A stretch of DNA of 64,000 nucleotides from an uncultured Erythrobacter sp. (GCA_947488155.1 CANKYK010000002.1:1246001-1310000), one strand, 5' to 3'. Shown: positions 30,572 to 41,373, counted from the stretch's first letter. Translations and numbers: made by a program. The notes: generated by a model from the sequence alone, not told the origin.

Positions 30572-31489
30572 ATGAAAGCTGCAAACATCCTAGAGACGAT
30601 TGGCAATACCCCGCATATTCGCCTGTCGCGACTGTTCCCCAATCATGAAGTTTGGCTGAAGTCAGAGCGCAGCAATCCAGGCGGCTCGATCAAGGATCGT
30701 ATCGCCCTGGCCATGGTTGAAGACGCTGAGCAATCAGGCAAGCTCGCGCCAGGCGGCACAATCGTTGAGCCGACCAGCGGCAATACCGGCATTGGCCTGG
30801 CAATGGTCGCTGCGGTCAAAGGCTACAAACTGGTGCTGGTCATGCCAGAGAGCATGTCGATTGAGCGACGCCGCTTGATGCTTGCATACGGCGCAACTTT
30901 TGACCTCACTCCTAAGGAAAAGGGCATGAAGGGCGCGATTGAGCGCGCGACCGAAATCGTAGAGAGCACCGACGGTGCTTGGATGCCTTCGCAGTTTGAG
31001 AACCCAGCCAATGTTGCAGTCCATGCCCGCACGACAGCGAAGGAAATCCTCGCCGATTTTGCAGACAGTCCGATTGATGTGATGATCACAGGCGTTGGCA
31101 CTGGTGGTCACCTGACCGGCTGCGCAGAGGAACTCAAGAAGCACTGGAGCGGATTTAAGGCTTACGGAGTTGAGCCAGAGCTTTCGCCCGTGATCAATGG
31201 CGGCCAGCCCGGCCCACACCCGATCCAGGGCATTGGTGCAGGCTTCATCCCAGGCAATTTGCACACTGACGCGATCGATGGTGCCATCCCGGTTGACGCG
31301 GAGGACGCCCGTGAAATGGCTCGCCGCGCGGCGGCTGAAGAAGGCATGCTGATCGGCATTTCCAGCGGAGCAACCTTGGCTGCGATCGCCAAGAAGCTGC
31401 CAGAGCTGGATGCTGGCACACGCGTGCTTGGCTTTAACTATGATACGGGCGAGCGCTATCTCTCCGTGCCCGACTTCCTGCCAGTGTAA
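30572..31489 (+). CDS. cysK: Cysteine synthase A
   Basis: [48 protein letters not shown]...[20 protein letters not shown]. Confidence 0.95.
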   Translation: MKAANILETIGNTPHIRLSRLFPNHEVWLKSERSNPGGSIKDRIALAMVEDAEQSGKLAPGGTIVEPTSGNTGIGLAMVAAVKGYKLVLVMPESMSIERRRLMLAYGATFDLTPKEKGMKGAIERATEIVESTDGAWMPSQFENPANVAVHARTTAKEILADFADSPIDVMITGVGTGGHLTGCAEELKKHWSGFKAYGVEPELSPVINGGQPGPHPIQGIGAGFIPGNLHTDAIDGAIPVDAEDAREMARRAAAEEGMLIGISSGATLAAIAKKLPELDAGTRVLGFNYDTGERYLSVPDFLPV

Positions 31490-31569
31490 TAACGCCTCTA
31501 TCGAGGCCGCGAGTTTAATCTGATCTTGACCTTATCGCTTCATCACAAGCGCGGTCTGGAGATACTGAT

Positions 31570-31755
31570 ATGAAATTCGTCTTACTCGAATCGCGCGGTG
31601 GCAATTACTTGGTTGTTGCGAACAATATCGCTTGGCTGCGCACCGGCGAAAATGGCCAAACCAATGTCGGGATGGTCGGGGGCAGCCCGCTGCTCGTCAC
31701 CGGTTCGATTGAGGAAGTGGCTGAGAAAGTCATGGCCGGAGCAGGTTCCAACTGA
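31570..31755 (+). CDS. Small conserved hypothetical protein (61 aa)
   Basis: MKFVLLESRGGNYLVVANNIAWLRTGENGQTNVGMVGGSPLLVTGSIEEVAEKVMAGAGSN; followed by a strong terminator. Confidence 0.6.
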   Translation: MKFVLLESRGGNYLVVANNIAWLRTGENGQTNVGMVGGSPLLVTGSIEEVAEKVMAGAGSN

Positions 31756-31762
31756 GACACGA

Positions 31763-31796
31763 AAAAGGCCCGAGAGTTTGCGCTCTCGGGCCTTTT
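31763..31796. terminator. Bidirectional Rho-independent terminator
   Basis: AAAAGGCCCGAGAG-TTTGCG-CTCTCGGGCCTTTT: perfect 14-bp inverted repeat with A/T flanks, between convergent genes. Confidence 0.93.
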
Positions 31797-31818
31797 CACG
31801 TGACGATTATGTTTGGCG

Positions 31819-33627
31819 TTACGCCGCTGTCGCGAACGCGTCTGCTGACAGTTTCATCATATTGTCAGAGCCAGCTTCCAACTTGCGGCGCAGCGCGCCT
31901 GCATCTGGTAGAAAACGTTCCGCATAATAAGCTGCTGAGGTCAACTTGGCTTCGTAGAACGCGCGGTCTTCGGTGTCCGTAGCAAGTTGCTGAAGCGCAG
32001 TCTTACCCATTTTCAACCACATAAAGCCCAGCGTCACAATGCCCATGATGTGCATGTAATGATGCGCACCAGCACCAAGGTGATTCGGGTTCGCCATCGC
32101 GTTTTGCATAAACCACATCGTTGCGGCTTTCTGCTCACCCAGCGCCTTTTCAAGCTTGGTTGCAACATCGGCCAATTCAGGCGAGTCTTTCGCAGAGGCA
32201 ATCTCTTCGTCGATCATTGCGAAGAACGCTTGAACCGCACGGCCGCCTTTTGATGCAAGCTTACGGCCGCAAAGGTCCATCGCCTGCACGCCATTGGTGC
32301 CTTCGTAGATCATCGCAATCCGGCTATCGCGGACAAATTGCTCCATGCCCCACTCGGTCACATAGCCATGGCCGCCATAGACCTGTTGCATGTTGTTGGC
32401 GATGTCATACCCCTTGTCGGTACCATAGCCTTTGATAACCGGGGTCATCAGACCGATGAGGTCATCCGCCAGCTGGCGGTCTTCTTCGGTTTGCGCCTTG
32501 TGCGTCAGGTCCACCTGCAAAGCGCCCCAGAGGCACAGTGCACGCATGCTCTCGTTGAAGACTTTCGCATCCATCAGCATCCGGCGAACGTCCGGGTGGA
32601 CAAAGATCGGATCAGCCTGAGCGTCAGTGTCCGCTGGACCAGTCAGAGCGCGGCCCTGGCGGCGATCCAGCGCATAGGTGACAGCGTTTTGATAGGCGAC
32701 TTCTGCTTGGGCGAGGCCCTGCATACCAACGCCGAGACGCGCCGCGTTCATCATCACGAACATGGCGGCGAGACCTTTGTTCTCTTCGCCCAGCATCCAA
32801 CCGGTAGCGCCATCATAATTGAGAACGCAGGTCGCATTGCCATGAATGCCCATCTTCTTCTCAATAGAGCCGCAGGATACGCCATTGCGCTCGCCCGGCT
32901 CGCCGTTCTCATCAACGATGAACTTAGGCACCACGAACAGCGAGATGCCCTTTGAACTGTCTGGGGCGCCTGGTGTCTTCGCCAGCACCAAGTGAATGAT
33001 GTTGCTGGTTAGGTCGTGCTCACCGGCAGAGATGAAAATCTTGGTGCCAGTGATCGCATAAGAGCCATCGCCCTTCGGCTCAGCCTTCGTTCGGATCATG
33101 CCAAGGTCGGTGCCGCAATGTGGCTCCGTCAGGTTCATGGTGCCGGACCATTCGCCAGAGATCATCTTTGGCGCGTACATTTCCTTCTGCTCTTGAGAGC
33201 CAGCTGCCAAAAGAGCTGCAGTCGCGCCGCCGGTCAGGCCCGGGTACATCGCAAATGCCTGGTTCGCAGTGCCAATATATTCTTCGAACGCAAAGCCCAG
33301 AACATGCGGCAATTCCTGACCGCCAAACTCTTCAGGGCCGGTCAGAGTCGTCCAACCACTCTCAACCAGCGCCTCATACGCTTCTTTGAAACCATCAGGC
33401 GTGGTCACAGAGCCATCTTCGTGGCGGGTGCAACCTTGCTCGTCGCCAATCTGGTTGAGCGGCGCGAGAACTTCTGAGCAAAACTTCCCGGCTTCATTCA
33501 CAACCGTGTCGATCATGTCAGGCGTCGCATTCTCAAAGCCCGGCAGATTGCCGTAGCTCGCGAGGTCTAGCATTTCGCTGATGATGAAGCGGGTCTCGCG
33601 GGTTGGAGCGGTGTAGGTTGGCATCAC
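31819..33627 (-). CDS. Acyl-CoA dehydrogenase (DmdC/FadE-like, extended C-terminal domain)
   Basis: [62 protein letters not shown]...; about 602 aa. Confidence 0.93.
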   Translation of the reverse strand: MMPTYTAPTRETRFIISEMLDLASYGNLPGFENATPDMIDTVVNEAGKFCSEVLAPLNQIGDEQGCTRHEDGSVTTPDGFKEAYEALVESGWTTLTGPEEFGGQELPHVLGFAFEEYIGTANQAFAMYPGLTGGATAALLAAGSQEQKEMYAPKMISGEWSGTMNLTEPHCGTDLGMIRTKAEPKGDGSYAITGTKIFISAGEHDLTSNIIHLVLAKTPGAPDSSKGISLFVVPKFIVDENGEPGERNGVSCGSIEKKMGIHGNATCVLNYDGATGWMLGEENKGLAAMFVMMNAARLGVGMQGLAQAEVAYQNAVTYALDRRQGRALTGPADTDAQADPIFVHPDVRRMLMDAKVFNESMRALCLWGALQVDLTHKAQTEEDRQLADDLIGLMTPVIKGYGTDKGYDIANNMQQVYGGHGYVTEWGMEQFVRDSRIAMIYEGTNGVQAMDLCGRKLASKGGRAVQAFFAMIDEEIASAKDSPELADVATKLEKALGEQKAATMWFMQNAMANPNHLGAGAHHYMHIMGIVTLGFMWLKMGKTALQQLATDTEDRAFYEAKLTSAAYYAERFLPDAGALRRKLEAGSDNMMKLSADAFATAA

Positions 33628-33670
33628 TAGATCCCTTAGTGGAGTGTTGAGTATTCAGGGGGTTAGGCGG

Positions 33671-34141
33671 TCAAAGATCGAGCTTTTCAATCTCGGCCAC
33701 AAAATCGGTGAGTTCCTTGATCGAGGAATCGATGTCGGCCCTCTGGCTTTTCAATTTTGCAATATGCGTGCGGCACTTCTCAATCGTGACGCGCCGCTGT
33801 TCAACGCGGCCATCGTCGAGATCATACAGATCGATCATCTCACGAATTTCGGTCAAACTGAACCCGACGTTCTTTGCTCGCATAATCCAGGCAAGCCGCG
33901 CGCGGTCTCGCTTTGAATAGACCCGGGTCAGCCCGACGCGAGCCGGAGAGATAAGCCCCTCGTCCTCATAAAAGCGTAGCGCGCGTGCAGTGCACTCAAA
34001 TTCGCTGGTCAGATCAGAGATCGAGAACTGTTCACGCTCATGCTTATCGGGGCGATCGAGATGCGCACCATTGCGGCGTTGGCCTGCTTCGTCCGAAACG
34101 TCGGCTTTACGGGAAGATGATTGTGCGTGTGCTGTAGCCAT
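33671..34141 (-). CDS. MerR-family regulator (LiuR-like)
   Basis: FSISDLTSEFECTARALRFYEDEGLISPARVGLTRVYSKRDRARLAWIMRAKNVGFSLTEIREMIDLYD; 43 bp upstream of the acyl-CoA dehydrogenase. Confidence 0.88.
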   Translation of the reverse strand: MATAHAQSSSRKADVSDEAGQRRNGAHLDRPDKHEREQFSISDLTSEFECTARALRFYEDEGLISPARVGLTRVYSKRDRARLAWIMRAKNVGFSLTEIREMIDLYDLDDGRVEQRRVTIEKCRTHIAKLKSQRADIDSSIKELTDFVAEIEKLDL

Positions 34142-34161
34142 GCAACATTATCTACCTTACC

Positions 34162-34177
34162 TTTACGTGAGCGTCAA
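34162..34177. promoter_or_regulatory. Putative LiuR-type MerR operator
   Basis: Palindrome TTTACG-TGAG-CGTCAA just upstream of the merR start; resembles the LiuR-type pattern TTKACG-N4-CGTMAA. Confidence 0.55.
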
Positions 34178-34186
34178 GTATTGACC

Positions 34187-34585
34187 TTAACGAGAAGCAT
34201 CGATCAATTCGCCGTCCTCAATCCGGCGGTAGAAACAGCTGCGCGCGCCGGTATGACAAGTCGGCCCGACTGGTTGAACCTTCAGCACAATCGCATCTTG
34301 ATCGCAGTCCACCAGCATCTCTTGAACTTCCAGGACATTGCCAGAGGTCTCACCCTTCATCCAAAGGTTCTGGCGCGAGCGTGACCAAAAATGCGCACGG
34401 CCCGTTTCCATCGTTTTGTCCAAAGCCTCAGCGTTCATAAAGGCGACCATCAAGACTTCACCGCTGGCCGAATCGGTAACAACTGCGCTTAACAAACCGC
34501 GATCATCAAACTTGGGTAGGAGCGCACTACCCCGCTCGCGATCCTGCTTTTCCGCCGCGTCATCGCGGCCAAAATTGTTATTCAA
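34187..34585 (-). CDS. hisI: Phosphoribosyl-AMP cyclohydrolase
   Basis: [77 protein letters not shown]. Confidence 0.96.
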   Translation of the reverse strand: MNNNFGRDDAAEKQDRERGSALLPKFDDRGLLSAVVTDSASGEVLMVAFMNAEALDKTMETGRAHFWSRSRQNLWMKGETSGNVLEVQEMLVDCDQDAIVLKVQPVGPTCHTGARSCFYRRIEDGELIDASR

Positions 34586-34729
34586 TGGTTAATCCTTCGG
34601 TGAATGGGGCTGTTAATGCGATGGCTTGTTGCACGATAACCACAGAGCCTACGCAAAATCCACCAGCCAGCGGTTTCGACCTTTGCGAATTAAGACTCCA
34701 ATGAGACAACGCGTCTCAGCAGGCCTTAG

Positions 34730-34905
34730 CGGGTCTGTCCACCGGATACCGGCGTCATAAGAATGCCAGGTTCAGGGGGTAACTGTTTCTCTGCTGGCCG
34801 CGGGGTGTTGGCGAGAGACAGTTCGAACGATGAGGGATTGGATCCTGGTAGCCAAGTTAGGGGGTGGCTGCCTGAGCTCTTTAAGAGCGGGTCCGCATTT
34901 TTTCG
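34730..34905 (+). ncRNA. Candidate structured non-coding RNA (identity unknown)
   Basis: Non-coding interval with nested stems: CCAGG 34766-34770/CCTGG 34844-34848; AACTGTTTCTC 34781-34791/GAGAGACAGTT 34813-34823 (11 bp, one G-U); AGCCA/TGGCT; GCTCT/AGAGC; then a T6 run at 34898-34903. Exact ends uncertain. Confidence 0.35.
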
Positions 34906-34964
34906 TCACGTGGCGCCCGGGGTCGTAATGGCCTCGGGCGTTGTGTTTTCCGGCTTCTTTTTTG

Positions 34965-35759
34965 TTAAGCTCCAGTCGCGGCCATGCGGTTGAGCGACGC
35001 ATCGAATTCGCTGTCTACAACGCGGGCAAAACACGCGATCGTCACCGAACGAGCGCCCGCTTTCAGCAACACGCTGACGCAGGCATCGCTGGTCGCTCCG
35101 CTGGTGAGGACATCATCGACCAGAATCACATCGCGTCCCTTGATCGCCGCCCTGCGCGATTCCCGAATCGCAATCGCACCAGACAGGGTCATGCGCCGTT
35201 CCTTCGCGCCGAGGCCGCCCAGACTTGGCGTCCGCTTGCGCCGGACCAATCCATCGACCAGCAATTCACCCTTGCCCTGCTTGGCTAGTTGGCCGGCCAA
35301 TAGCCCCGATTGGTTGAAGCCGCGTTGCCATAGCCGCCAGCGATGCAGTGGAACCGGAATCAACAATGGCGGCGCATCACCACCTTCCTCCGGATCAGGA
35401 AGCCGCGCAGCAAGCAATCGGCCAAGCAGACCCACGAGCGAAATCTTGCCGCCATGCTTAAAGGTCAAAATCAGCTTGCGCGAAGCGTCATTGTAGACCG
35501 TGGCCGCAACAATCCCGGAATGCTTAGGCGAGTCGGCCATGCACGGTGCGCACAGCGCCTCTTCATCCATTTGGTCAGAGCCAAACGGCCTGCCGCAGGT
35601 TTTGCAGGAGGGTTCTCCTGGAATGACCAGATCGCCCCAGCACGCGCTGCAAACTCCGCCTTGATCAGCGATTGCATCGCCGCATAGCGGGCAACGCGGT
35701 GGATAGACCAAGTCTACCACGGGCTTCAGCCCCTCGGCGATATGCGCACCCAAACCCAT
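34965..35759 (-). CDS. ComF family protein (phosphoribosyltransferase domain)
   Basis: MGLGAHIAEGLKPVVDLVYPPRCPLCGDAIADQGGVCSACWGDL...KGRDVILVDDVLTSGATSDACVSVLLKAGA. Start refined from 36140 to 35759. Confidence 0.92.
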   Translation of the reverse strand: MGLGAHIAEGLKPVVDLVYPPRCPLCGDAIADQGGVCSACWGDLVIPGEPSCKTCGRPFGSDQMDEEALCAPCMADSPKHSGIVAATVYNDASRKLILTFKHGGKISLVGLLGRLLAARLPDPEEGGDAPPLLIPVPLHRWRLWQRGFNQSGLLAGQLAKQGKGELLVDGLVRRKRTPSLGGLGAKERRMTLSGAIAIRESRRAAIKGRDVILVDDVLTSGATSDACVSVLLKAGARSVTIACFARVVDSEFDASLNRMAATGA

Positions 35760-35817
35760 GCGCAAACTGTCGCATGGCTTGCACTGCGGTGGCAAGCACG
35801 GCAGGGCAGCGCCGATT

Positions 35818-36567
35818 ATGCAGACACGCCAAGTTCCAACGATCTTTTCCAAAGCACGGCGCGAAGCAAGAGCAGCGCGCGCGGCCCGTCTGGCACAAGC
35901 TGATGGGGCCGCGCGCTGGCTGGCGGAGGAGCTGGAGCGGGACTGCATCGAGCGTATTGGCTTTATGCGGCTTGAGCCATCGCGCGCGTTGCTTATCGGC
36001 GAGGCCACCGGCGAGCTTTCCGCCAATTTGCGCTGGTTGGGCGCCGACTTCCCCGGCCTGCCATCCCATGATGAAGAGCAACCGAGCGGCCACTCGGAGC
36101 TTGATCTCATCATCAGCCTAAATCGGCTCGACACGGTCAATGATCTGCCCGGCGCTCTGCTGCATTACCGTAATGCTCTGGCCGAAGGCGGCATCTTGAT
36201 CGCTCAGATAATCGGTGCGGGCAGCCTACTCGCGCTGCGTCAAATCATGATGACCGCAGACGGGGAGCGCCCGGCCGCGCGCATCCATCCTCAGATTGAC
36301 AGCCGCGCTGCAACCGGCCTGCTCGAACGAGCTGGCTTCAAACGTCAGGTCGTTGATAGCCACACGGTGGAGGTCAGTTATCGCAGCCTGGATCGTTTGA
36401 TCGCTGATCTGCGCGAACAGGCTCTCACCAACGTGCTGTCCGATGCGCCGCCGCCATTGACGCGCAGCGCCCTCGCCCGCGCCCAAGACGCGTTCGAAGC
36501 GATGAAAGACAGCGAAGGCCGCGTCACTGAAACCTTTGAGCTGCTAACCCTTACTGGCTGGCGTTAG
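35818..36567 (+). CDS. SAM-dependent methyltransferase (BioC/NDUFAF5-like)
   Basis: MQTRQVPTIFSKARREARAARAARLAQ...LDLIISLNRLDTVNDLPGALLHYRNALAEGGILIAQIIGAGSL; divergent from comF. Confidence 0.82.
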   Translation: MQTRQVPTIFSKARREARAARAARLAQADGAARWLAEELERDCIERIGFMRLEPSRALLIGEATGELSANLRWLGADFPGLPSHDEEQPSGHSELDLIISLNRLDTVNDLPGALLHYRNALAEGGILIAQIIGAGSLLALRQIMMTADGERPAARIHPQIDSRAATGLLERAGFKRQVVDSHTVEVSYRSLDRLIADLREQALTNVLSDAPPPLTRSALARAQDAFEAMKDSEGRVTETFELLTLTGWR

Positions 36568-39251
36568 TCCCGCAGCGCCGATTGTGCCGCCGCCAATCGC
36601 GCGATTGGCACGCGGTATGGCGATGCGGAAACGTAATCGAGCCCGACTTCTTCGCAGAATGCGATGCTCGCCGGATCACCGCCATGCTCGCCGCAAATGC
36701 CGAGCTTAATGTCAGCGCGTGTAGCCCTGCCCCGCTCCGCTGCCAGCTCGACCAGCTGACCAACGCCGTCAACATCGAGGCTGACGAACGGATCGCGAGC
36801 GAAGATGCCCTTATCAACATAAGGCGCGAGAAAACGTGCAGAATCGTCGCGCGACACGCCCAAGGTTGTTTGGGTCAGGTCGTTCGTACCGAAGCTGAAG
36901 AATGCGCCCTCATGCGCGATTTCGCCCGCCATCAAGGCAGCGCGCGGCAGCTCGATCATCGTGCCGACGAGATACTCCACGCGCGCACCCTTTTCGGCGA
37001 ACACCTCTTCGGCGGTCCGATCGATCAGCTCGCGCAAAATCGCCAGCTCTTTGCGGGTCGCCACCAAAGGCACCATGATCTCGGGCAGAGGCGCTTCGCC
37101 GCTTGAGGCCTGAACGTCGCAAACCGCTTCAAAGATCGCGCGCGCCTGCATCTCATAAATCTCAGGATAGGTGATCCCTAGACGACAACCACGGTGGCCC
37201 AGCATCGGGTTGAACTCATGCAGTTCACCGGCACGGCGTTTGAGGTGATCGACACCCAGTCCGGTCGCATCGGCAAGATCTGCAAATTCTGCATCTCCAT
37301 GCGGCAGGAATTCATGCAGCGGTGGATCGAGCAGTCTAATCGTGCACGGCAGGCCGGTCATCACTTCGAAAATCGCGGTAAAATCAGCACGTTGCTCTGG
37401 CAGCAGCTTCTCCAGCGCGCCGCGCCGTCCAGCCTCATCCTCGGCCAGGATCATCTGCCGAACCGCGCTTACCCGGCCCGCGTCGAAGAACATATGCTCT
37501 GTACGGCACAGGCCAATGCCCTCTGCGCCAAATTGCCGCGCCATTTTGCAGTCCGCTGGCGTTTCGGCATTGGTACGCACGCGCATCCGGCGGTGGCTGT
37601 CCGCCCATTCCATCAGAGTGCCAAAGTCACCGACCAGCTCTGGCTCAATCGTCGGGACAATACCTAGCATCACCTGGCCGTTGGCGCCGTCGAGGGTGAT
37701 TTCATCGCCCTCTTTCAGCTCCTCATTGCCGATCCGCAAACTGCGCGAGGCAAGGTCAATCGAAACGCCGTTTGCACCCGAGACACAAGGGCGCCCCATG
37801 CCACGCGCGACAACCGCCGCGTGGCTCGTCATCCCGCCGCGAGCGGTCAGAATGCCTTGCGCCGCGTGCATGCCGTGAATGTCCTCTGGGCTGGTCTCGA
37901 CCCGCACCAGAATGACTTTTTCACCGCGACCAGACCATTGCTCCGCCGTGTCGGCATCGAGCACAATCTTGCCCGCCGCCGCACCCGGAGAGGCTGGCAG
38001 ACCGGTGGTCATCACATTGCGCGGCGCATCGGGATCCAGCGTCGGGTGCAGCAACTGGTCGAGCGCCATCGGGTCAACCCGCAGGATCGCGGTTCTCTGA
38101 TCGATCAAGCCTTCGCCGACCATCTCGACCGCCATTTTTAGCGCCGCCTTGGCGGTCCGCTTGCCGCTGCGCGTTTGCAGCATCCACAGCTTGCCGCGCT
38201 CCACGGTAAACTCGATGTCCTGCATGTCGCGATAATGGCCTTCGAGCAGGTCAAACACGCGCGCCAGCTCGCCATATGCGTCCGGCATGGCTTCTTCCAT
38301 CGAGAGCGGTTTTGCGCCCGCTGCGTCGCGGGCGGCCTTGGTGAGATATTGCGGCGTGCGAATGCCCGCGACCACGTCCTCGCCCTGAGCATTGATCAGA
38401 TATTCGCCGTAATAGGCGCGCTCGCCCGTTGCAGGATCGCGAGTAAAGGCCACGCCGGTCGCGCTGGTTTCGCCCATATTGCCGAACACCATCGCCTGCA
38501 CGTTGACGGCGGTGCCCCAATCACTGGGGATGTCATTGAGGCGGCGATAAATCTTCGCTCGGTCCGCGTCCCAGCTGTCGAAAACAGCGGCGATTGCGCC
38601 CCAAAGCTGCTCTGCGACATCTTGCGGGAACGGCTGGCCATGCTCGCTTTCAACGATGCCCTTATACTCGCTCACCAAAGCGCGCCAATCATCCGCGCTT
38701 AGTTCAGTGTCGGCGTAGAAGCCATTGTCTTCTTTGCAAATTTCTAGCGCTTCTTCGAACAGGCCGTGGTCCACGCCCAGCACCACGTCGGAATACATTT
38801 GCACAAACCGGCGATAGCTGTCCCAGGCAAACCGCTCGTCGCCAGACGTTTTCGCCAGCCCCTCAACCGTTTCGTCATTGAGGCCGAGGTTGAGCACCGT
38901 GTCCATCATGCCCGGCATGCTCACCCGCGCGCCGGATCGCACCGACACGAGCAAGGGATCGCTCGCATCGCCAAAGCTCTTGCCCACCGCGCTTTCAATA
39001 TGCGCCAGCGCTTTCGCTACGTTCGCGCGCAGGTCATCGGAAAAACCTGTCCTGAGCGATGTCGAAGGGTCCGCGCCTTCCTGCAAATAACGGACGCATT
39101 CCTCGGTTGTGATCGTAAAGCCTGGAGGAACCGGCAGGCCAATCGCCGCCATCTCCGCCAGATTGGCGCCCTTGCCGCCAGTGACGGTCTTGTCTTTTTG
39201 ACGGGCATCATCATGAGCGGCGTTTCCGCCAAATGGATAAACCGTGTTCAC
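36564..39251 (-). CDS. ppdK: Pyruvate, phosphate dikinase
   Basis: VYPFGGNAAHDDARQKDKTVTGGKGANLAEMAAIGLPVPPGFTITTEEC...GGMTSHAAVVARGMGRPCVSG. GTG start at 39251. Confidence 0.97.
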   Translation of the reverse strand: MNTVYPFGGNAAHDDARQKDKTVTGGKGANLAEMAAIGLPVPPGFTITTEECVRYLQEGADPSTSLRTGFSDDLRANVAKALAHIESAVGKSFGDASDPLLVSVRSGARVSMPGMMDTVLNLGLNDETVEGLAKTSGDERFAWDSYRRFVQMYSDVVLGVDHGLFEEALEICKEDNGFYADTELSADDWRALVSEYKGIVESEHGQPFPQDVAEQLWGAIAAVFDSWDADRAKIYRRLNDIPSDWGTAVNVQAMVFGNMGETSATGVAFTRDPATGERAYYGEYLINAQGEDVVAGIRTPQYLTKAARDAAGAKPLSMEEAMPDAYGELARVFDLLEGHYRDMQDIEFTVERGKLWMLQTRSGKRTAKAALKMAVEMVGEGLIDQRTAILRVDPMALDQLLHPTLDPDAPRNVMTTGLPASPGAAAGKIVLDADTAEQWSGRGEKVILVRVETSPEDIHGMHAAQGILTARGGMTSHAAVVARGMGRPCVSGANGVSIDLASRSLRIGNEELKEGDEITLDGANGQVMLGIVPTIEPELVGDFGTLMEWADSHRRMRVRTNAETPADCKMARQFGAEGIGLCRTEHMFFDAGRVSAVRQMILAEDEAGRRGALEKLLPEQRADFTAIFEVMTGLPCTIRLLDPPLHEFLPHGDAEFADLADATGLGVDHLKRRAGELHEFNPMLGHRGCRLGITYPEIYEMQARAIFEAVCDVQASSGEAPLPEIMVPLVATRKELAILRELIDRTAEEVFAEKGARVEYLVGTMIELPRAALMAGEIAHEGAFFSFGTNDLTQTTLGVSRDDSARFLAPYVDKGIFARDPFVSLDVDGVGQLVELAAERGRATRADIKLGICGEHGGDPASIAFCEEVGLDYVSASPYRVPIARLAAAQSALRD
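39046..39069. repeat. Short dispersed repeat copy inside ppdK (CCTGTCCTGAGCGATGTCGAAGGG)
   Basis: Near-identical to the mutL copy at 52743-52765; encodes an atypical in-frame DPSTSLRTGFS insert. Confidence 0.8.
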
Positions 39252-39312
39252 GTTACTTGTACCTTCTTGGCAGCGAAATTGGACAATTACAGGCTTGTCC
39301 TGGGGGGAGACA

Positions 39313-41373
39313 TTATCCTTCGATCCGGCTGAAATCGGCGACCTTGTGCACCGCATCGCGGAACCGAGCGAGCAGATCTAGGCGCGCAGAGCGCACTTGC
39401 GGATCATCGGCGTTGACGATCACATCTTCGAAGAACCGATCGATCGGCGCGCGCAATATGGCGAGAGCAGACATGGCGTCCTCAAATCGCTCATACTGCA
39501 CGCAATCAGTTGCCTTTGGCGCCGCTAGCGCAAGCGCTTCAGTCAATTCCTTCTCAGCCGGCTCGCGCGTGTAGGCATACGGAACTGTTCCATCACGCTC
39601 CCATTCTTCTTTCTTCAGAATGTTGGCAGCGCGTTTGTAGCCTGCCAGCAAGTTCACTCCGTCATCACTCGCAAGAAATGCTGAAAGTGCTCGCGCCCGT
39701 GCTTCGATACGGTCAAGCCGCATATCCGTATGCCCCTGCCAGTCGCGCGAGGCCTGAATATAGTCATGCCTTACGCCCTCGTCTCGCAATTGGACGGAAA
39801 GCCGATCGACCAGAAACTCTGTGAGTTTTGCCGAAAGGTCATGCCTTGGTTGCCCGTCCCAAGCATGGACCACTGTATCAATTGAAAGCTTCAATCCATT
39901 GGCTTGAACAAGCCGGAGGTAGCCAAGCGCCGCGCGGCGAAGAGCAAATGGATCTTTGGAGCCTGTCGGCAGAATATCAATTTTGAAAAAGCTGAGCAGG
40001 TTGTCGAGCTTATCCGCCAAACTGACAGCCACTGTCGTCGGAGCTGTTGGCACTTCATCGCCCTGCCCAATCGGCTTGTAATGATCGCGGATGGCTTCTG
40101 ACACTTCGACCGGCAGGCCCTCTTTCGCCGCGTAATATCCGCCCATTAGTCCCTGAAGTTCAGGAAACTCGCCGACCATCTCCGTGACGAGGTCCGCCTT
40201 ACAAAGCTCAGCAGCCTTCCGAGTAAGCTGATGGTCGCCATTGGGTTCTTTCGCGTCAAAGACGAGCCAAGACGCCAGCTTCGCCACACGGTCGACCTTA
40301 TCGGCGACGGTGCCCAGCTTCTCGTGGAAGGTGATCCGCTCCAGCCCCTTGGCGTGCTCGGCCAGCGTCTTCTTCTGATCCAATTCCCAAAAGAAGCGCG
40401 CATCGGCCAGCCGCGCGGCGAGAACTTTGCGATTGCCGTCGACCACCACGGCGGGGTCTTCCGCCTCAATATTGGCGGTGCAGATAAAGGCGTTGGCGAG
40501 TTTACCGTTCGCATCCTCGCACACGAAATATTTCTGGTTCACCCGCGCGGTCAGCTGGATCGTCTCTGGCGGCACGTCGAGGAAATCATCCTCAAACCGC
40601 CCAAGCAGCGGCACTGGCCATTCGGTCAGGCCCGCGTTTTCGATTACCAGTCCTTCGTCTTCGACGAGTTTCAGACCAGCCGCTTCAGCAGCTGCCTTCG
40701 CGCCTTCGCGCACCATCGCTTCACGCTCAACATGATCGACGATCACATGGGCATCGCGCAGCTTGGCCGCGTAATCATCGGCGCCTTCAATCGTGATCGC
40801 CCCAGCAGAATGAAACCGGTGCCCCTTAGTCTCACGGCCACTGACAATCCCGCCCGTTTCGCACGGCACCACTTCGCCATCGAGCAGCGCTATAATGCCA
40901 GACAGAGGGCGAACCCATTTCAGGCTCTCAGTCGAGATCGACGCCGCGCCCCAACGCTGAGACTTGGGCCAGGAGAAATCGCGAATGATCGCCGGGATCG
41001 CCGCCGACAGCAGATCAGCGACCGCCTGTCCCGGTTTTTCGATCACGGCGAAATAGGTGTTGCGGCCTTTGACCTCGCGCACTTCCAATTGGTCGCGCGT
41101 TACGCCGTTCTTGCGGCAGAACCCATCGACCGCCTGATCCGGCGCGCCTTCTGGCGGGCCCTTGGCCTCTTCGCGCACCGCGTCGGTTGCGGTCGGCAGA
41201 CCGCGCGCAATCAGCGCGAGCCTGCGCGGGGTCGAACACACGGTAAGCTCACCGACAGAAACGTCGGCGGTTTCCAGCTCGCGGCAGAACAGCTTTTCCA
41301 GCTCAGCGCGGGCGCCCTTTTGCATGCGAGCCGGGATTTCTTCGCTGCGGAGCTCCAGGAGAAAATCGCTCAT
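39313..41373 (-). CDS. glyS: Glycyl-tRNA synthetase beta subunit
   Basis: [29 protein letters not shown]...; start refined to 41373; overlaps glyQ by 4 nt. Confidence 0.97.
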   Translation of the reverse strand: MSDFLLELRSEEIPARMQKGARAELEKLFCRELETADVSVGELTVCSTPRRLALIARGLPTATDAVREEAKGPPEGAPDQAVDGFCRKNGVTRDQLEVREVKGRNTYFAVIEKPGQAVADLLSAAIPAIIRDFSWPKSQRWGAASISTESLKWVRPLSGIIALLDGEVVPCETGGIVSGRETKGHRFHSAGAITIEGADDYAAKLRDAHVIVDHVEREAMVREGAKAAAEAAGLKLVEDEGLVIENAGLTEWPVPLLGRFEDDFLDVPPETIQLTARVNQKYFVCEDANGKLANAFICTANIEAEDPAVVVDGNRKVLAARLADARFFWELDQKKTLAEHAKGLERITFHEKLGTVADKVDRVAKLASWLVFDAKEPNGDHQLTRKAAELCKADLVTEMVGEFPELQGLMGGYYAAKEGLPVEVSEAIRDHYKPIGQGDEVPTAPTTVAVSLADKLDNLLSFFKIDILPTGSKDPFALRRAALGYLRLVQANGLKLSIDTVVHAWDGQPRHDLSAKLTEFLVDRLSVQLRDEGVRHDYIQASRDWQGHTDMRLDRIEARARALSAFLASDDGVNLLAGYKRAANILKKEEWERDGTVPYAYTREPAEKELTEALALAAPKATDCVQYERFEDAMSALAILRAPIDRFFEDVIVNADDPQVRSARLDLLARFRDAVHKVADFSRIEG

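Noticed and set aside
34763-34993. ORF 34763..34993 (76 aa)
   Set aside because: No recognisable domain, and it overlaps the predicted RNA stems and the comF 3' end; better explained as non-coding.
35760-36140. N-terminal extension of the comF ORF
   Set aside because: Antisense to the divergent methyltransferase; the ComF zinc finger begins right after ATG 35759.
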